In this document: piece by piece, positions 61,087-61,243 of the stretch
How the letters are laid out: every line of letters starts with the position of its first letter
How positions within the stretch are numbered: position 1 is the stretch's first letter
NCBI GenBank assembly: GCA_000724175.1
Contig: JPGV01000027.1
Coordinates: forward strand, 19,782-81,024
Source: [Candidatus Thermochlorobacteriaceae] bacterium GBChlB
GTDB lineage: Bacteria > Bacteroidota > Chlorobiia > Chlorobiales > Thermochlorobacteraceae
Direction: 5' to 3'
DNA length: 61,243 bases
Translations under genes and position numbers: made by a program
The notes under the pieces: model-generated
The model's database searches: none
Told to the model about the DNA's origin: nothing
Seen by the model: the letters and a program-made list of their open reading frames with translations, nothing else

Positions 61087-61243
61087 ATGACTAACCTGTT
61101 TCGTTTGATTTTTTTAACGACTGCGCTCGCCGCTTCCGCGCTGGCACAAGCCGCAGCACTGTCGCTTAAAATCGATTCGCTCAAAACGGATTCGCTGAAA
61201 GTCTATCGCGCCAAAGAAACGGTGGTCACTGCCACACGCACCG
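61087..61243 (+). CDS. TonB-dependent receptor, N terminus only (runs off the window)
   Basis: Fifty-two residues are visible. A signal peptide ends near ASALAQ, and a duplicated KIDSLKTDSLK-like spacer follows before KETVVTATRT, the usual start of a TonB plug. The start at 61087 is 6 bases after the PepSY stop. It would be a second receptor in the same iron-uptake unit. Confidence 0.75.
   Translation, partial: MTNLFRLIFLTTALAASALAQAAALSLKIDSLKTDSLKVYRAKETVVTATRT

Noticed and set aside
1-61243. CRISPR arrays, prophage, insertion sequences
   Set aside because: No regular direct repeats, transposase, integrase or phage structural gene is visible in the sequence.

Overview
The window reads as chromosome of a green sulfur bacterium relative (phylum Chlorobiota; the Chloroherpeton/Thermochlorobacter side is my guess, not shown). 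The evidence is a Rieske–cytochrome b pair without cytochrome c1, a CrtC-type carotenoid hydratase, both halves of a magnesium-chelatase H subunit of the BchH/BchS/BchT type, cobalamin genes, and Gram-negative outer-membrane proteins (BamA, TonB receptors, DUF4249 lipoprotein). Base composition is close to half GC by eye. No integrase, transposase or CRISPR array is visible; the only mobile or decayed material is a short palindromic repeat, one degenerate copy of it, and a UmuD/LexA-type gene remnant.

Layout. 1–6.0 kb: crtC-petC-petB on the minus strand, a UvrD-family helicase, a small unknown gene and tRNA-Leu(UAA). 6–17.5 kb: uppS-bamA (envelope assembly), DUF3467, a Cys/Met-metabolism PLP enzyme, a class III adenylate cyclase, a very large secreted metalloprotease/propeller/barrel protein and an acyl-CoA synthetase-like ligase. 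17.5–28.6 kb: a run of minus-strand genes starting with a sodium:solute symporter and continuing through an ATP-grasp-like protein, a serine hydrolase, an HMA lipoprotein, YtxH, an alpha/beta hydrolase, MarC, a class I amidotransferase, cobS and cobC to the N-terminal two thirds of BchH and a 55-residue membrane protein. 28.8–33.1 kb: yajQ, a GH3 glycosidase and an ABC-F ATPase. 33.1–43.2 kb: repeat and remnant region, TonB receptor plus DUF4249, DUF493, gyrA, a [2Fe-2S] protein, and one ABC ATPase with one permease. 43.2–47.8 kb: gltX-Uma2-folK-bchH C-terminal part-Uma2. 48.3–57.2 kb: a nine-gene minus-strand run joining two disulfide/peroxide redox proteins, a two-component system, three glycosyltransferases, DUF547 and an outer-membrane protein. 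57.4 kb to the end: a TonB siderophore receptor, a PepSY membrane protein and the start of a second TonB receptor, behind a palindrome that could be a metal-repressor operator.

The main discovery candidate is the magnesium chelatase H subunit encoded as two separate genes about 23.6 kb apart: 805 residues (17768–20185) and 463 residues (43762–45153). Together they give 1268 residues, about the normal length, with complementary and not repeated conserved blocks. Each has its own start, Shine–Dalgarno-like sequence and stop. Their order and orientation cannot be explained by one insertion into an intact gene. Chlorophyll synthesis (BchH), its cobalamin-dependent steps (cobS, cobC), carotenoid modification (crtC) and quinol oxidation (petCB) all lie within 45 kb, which suggests a phototroph or a recent descendant of one.
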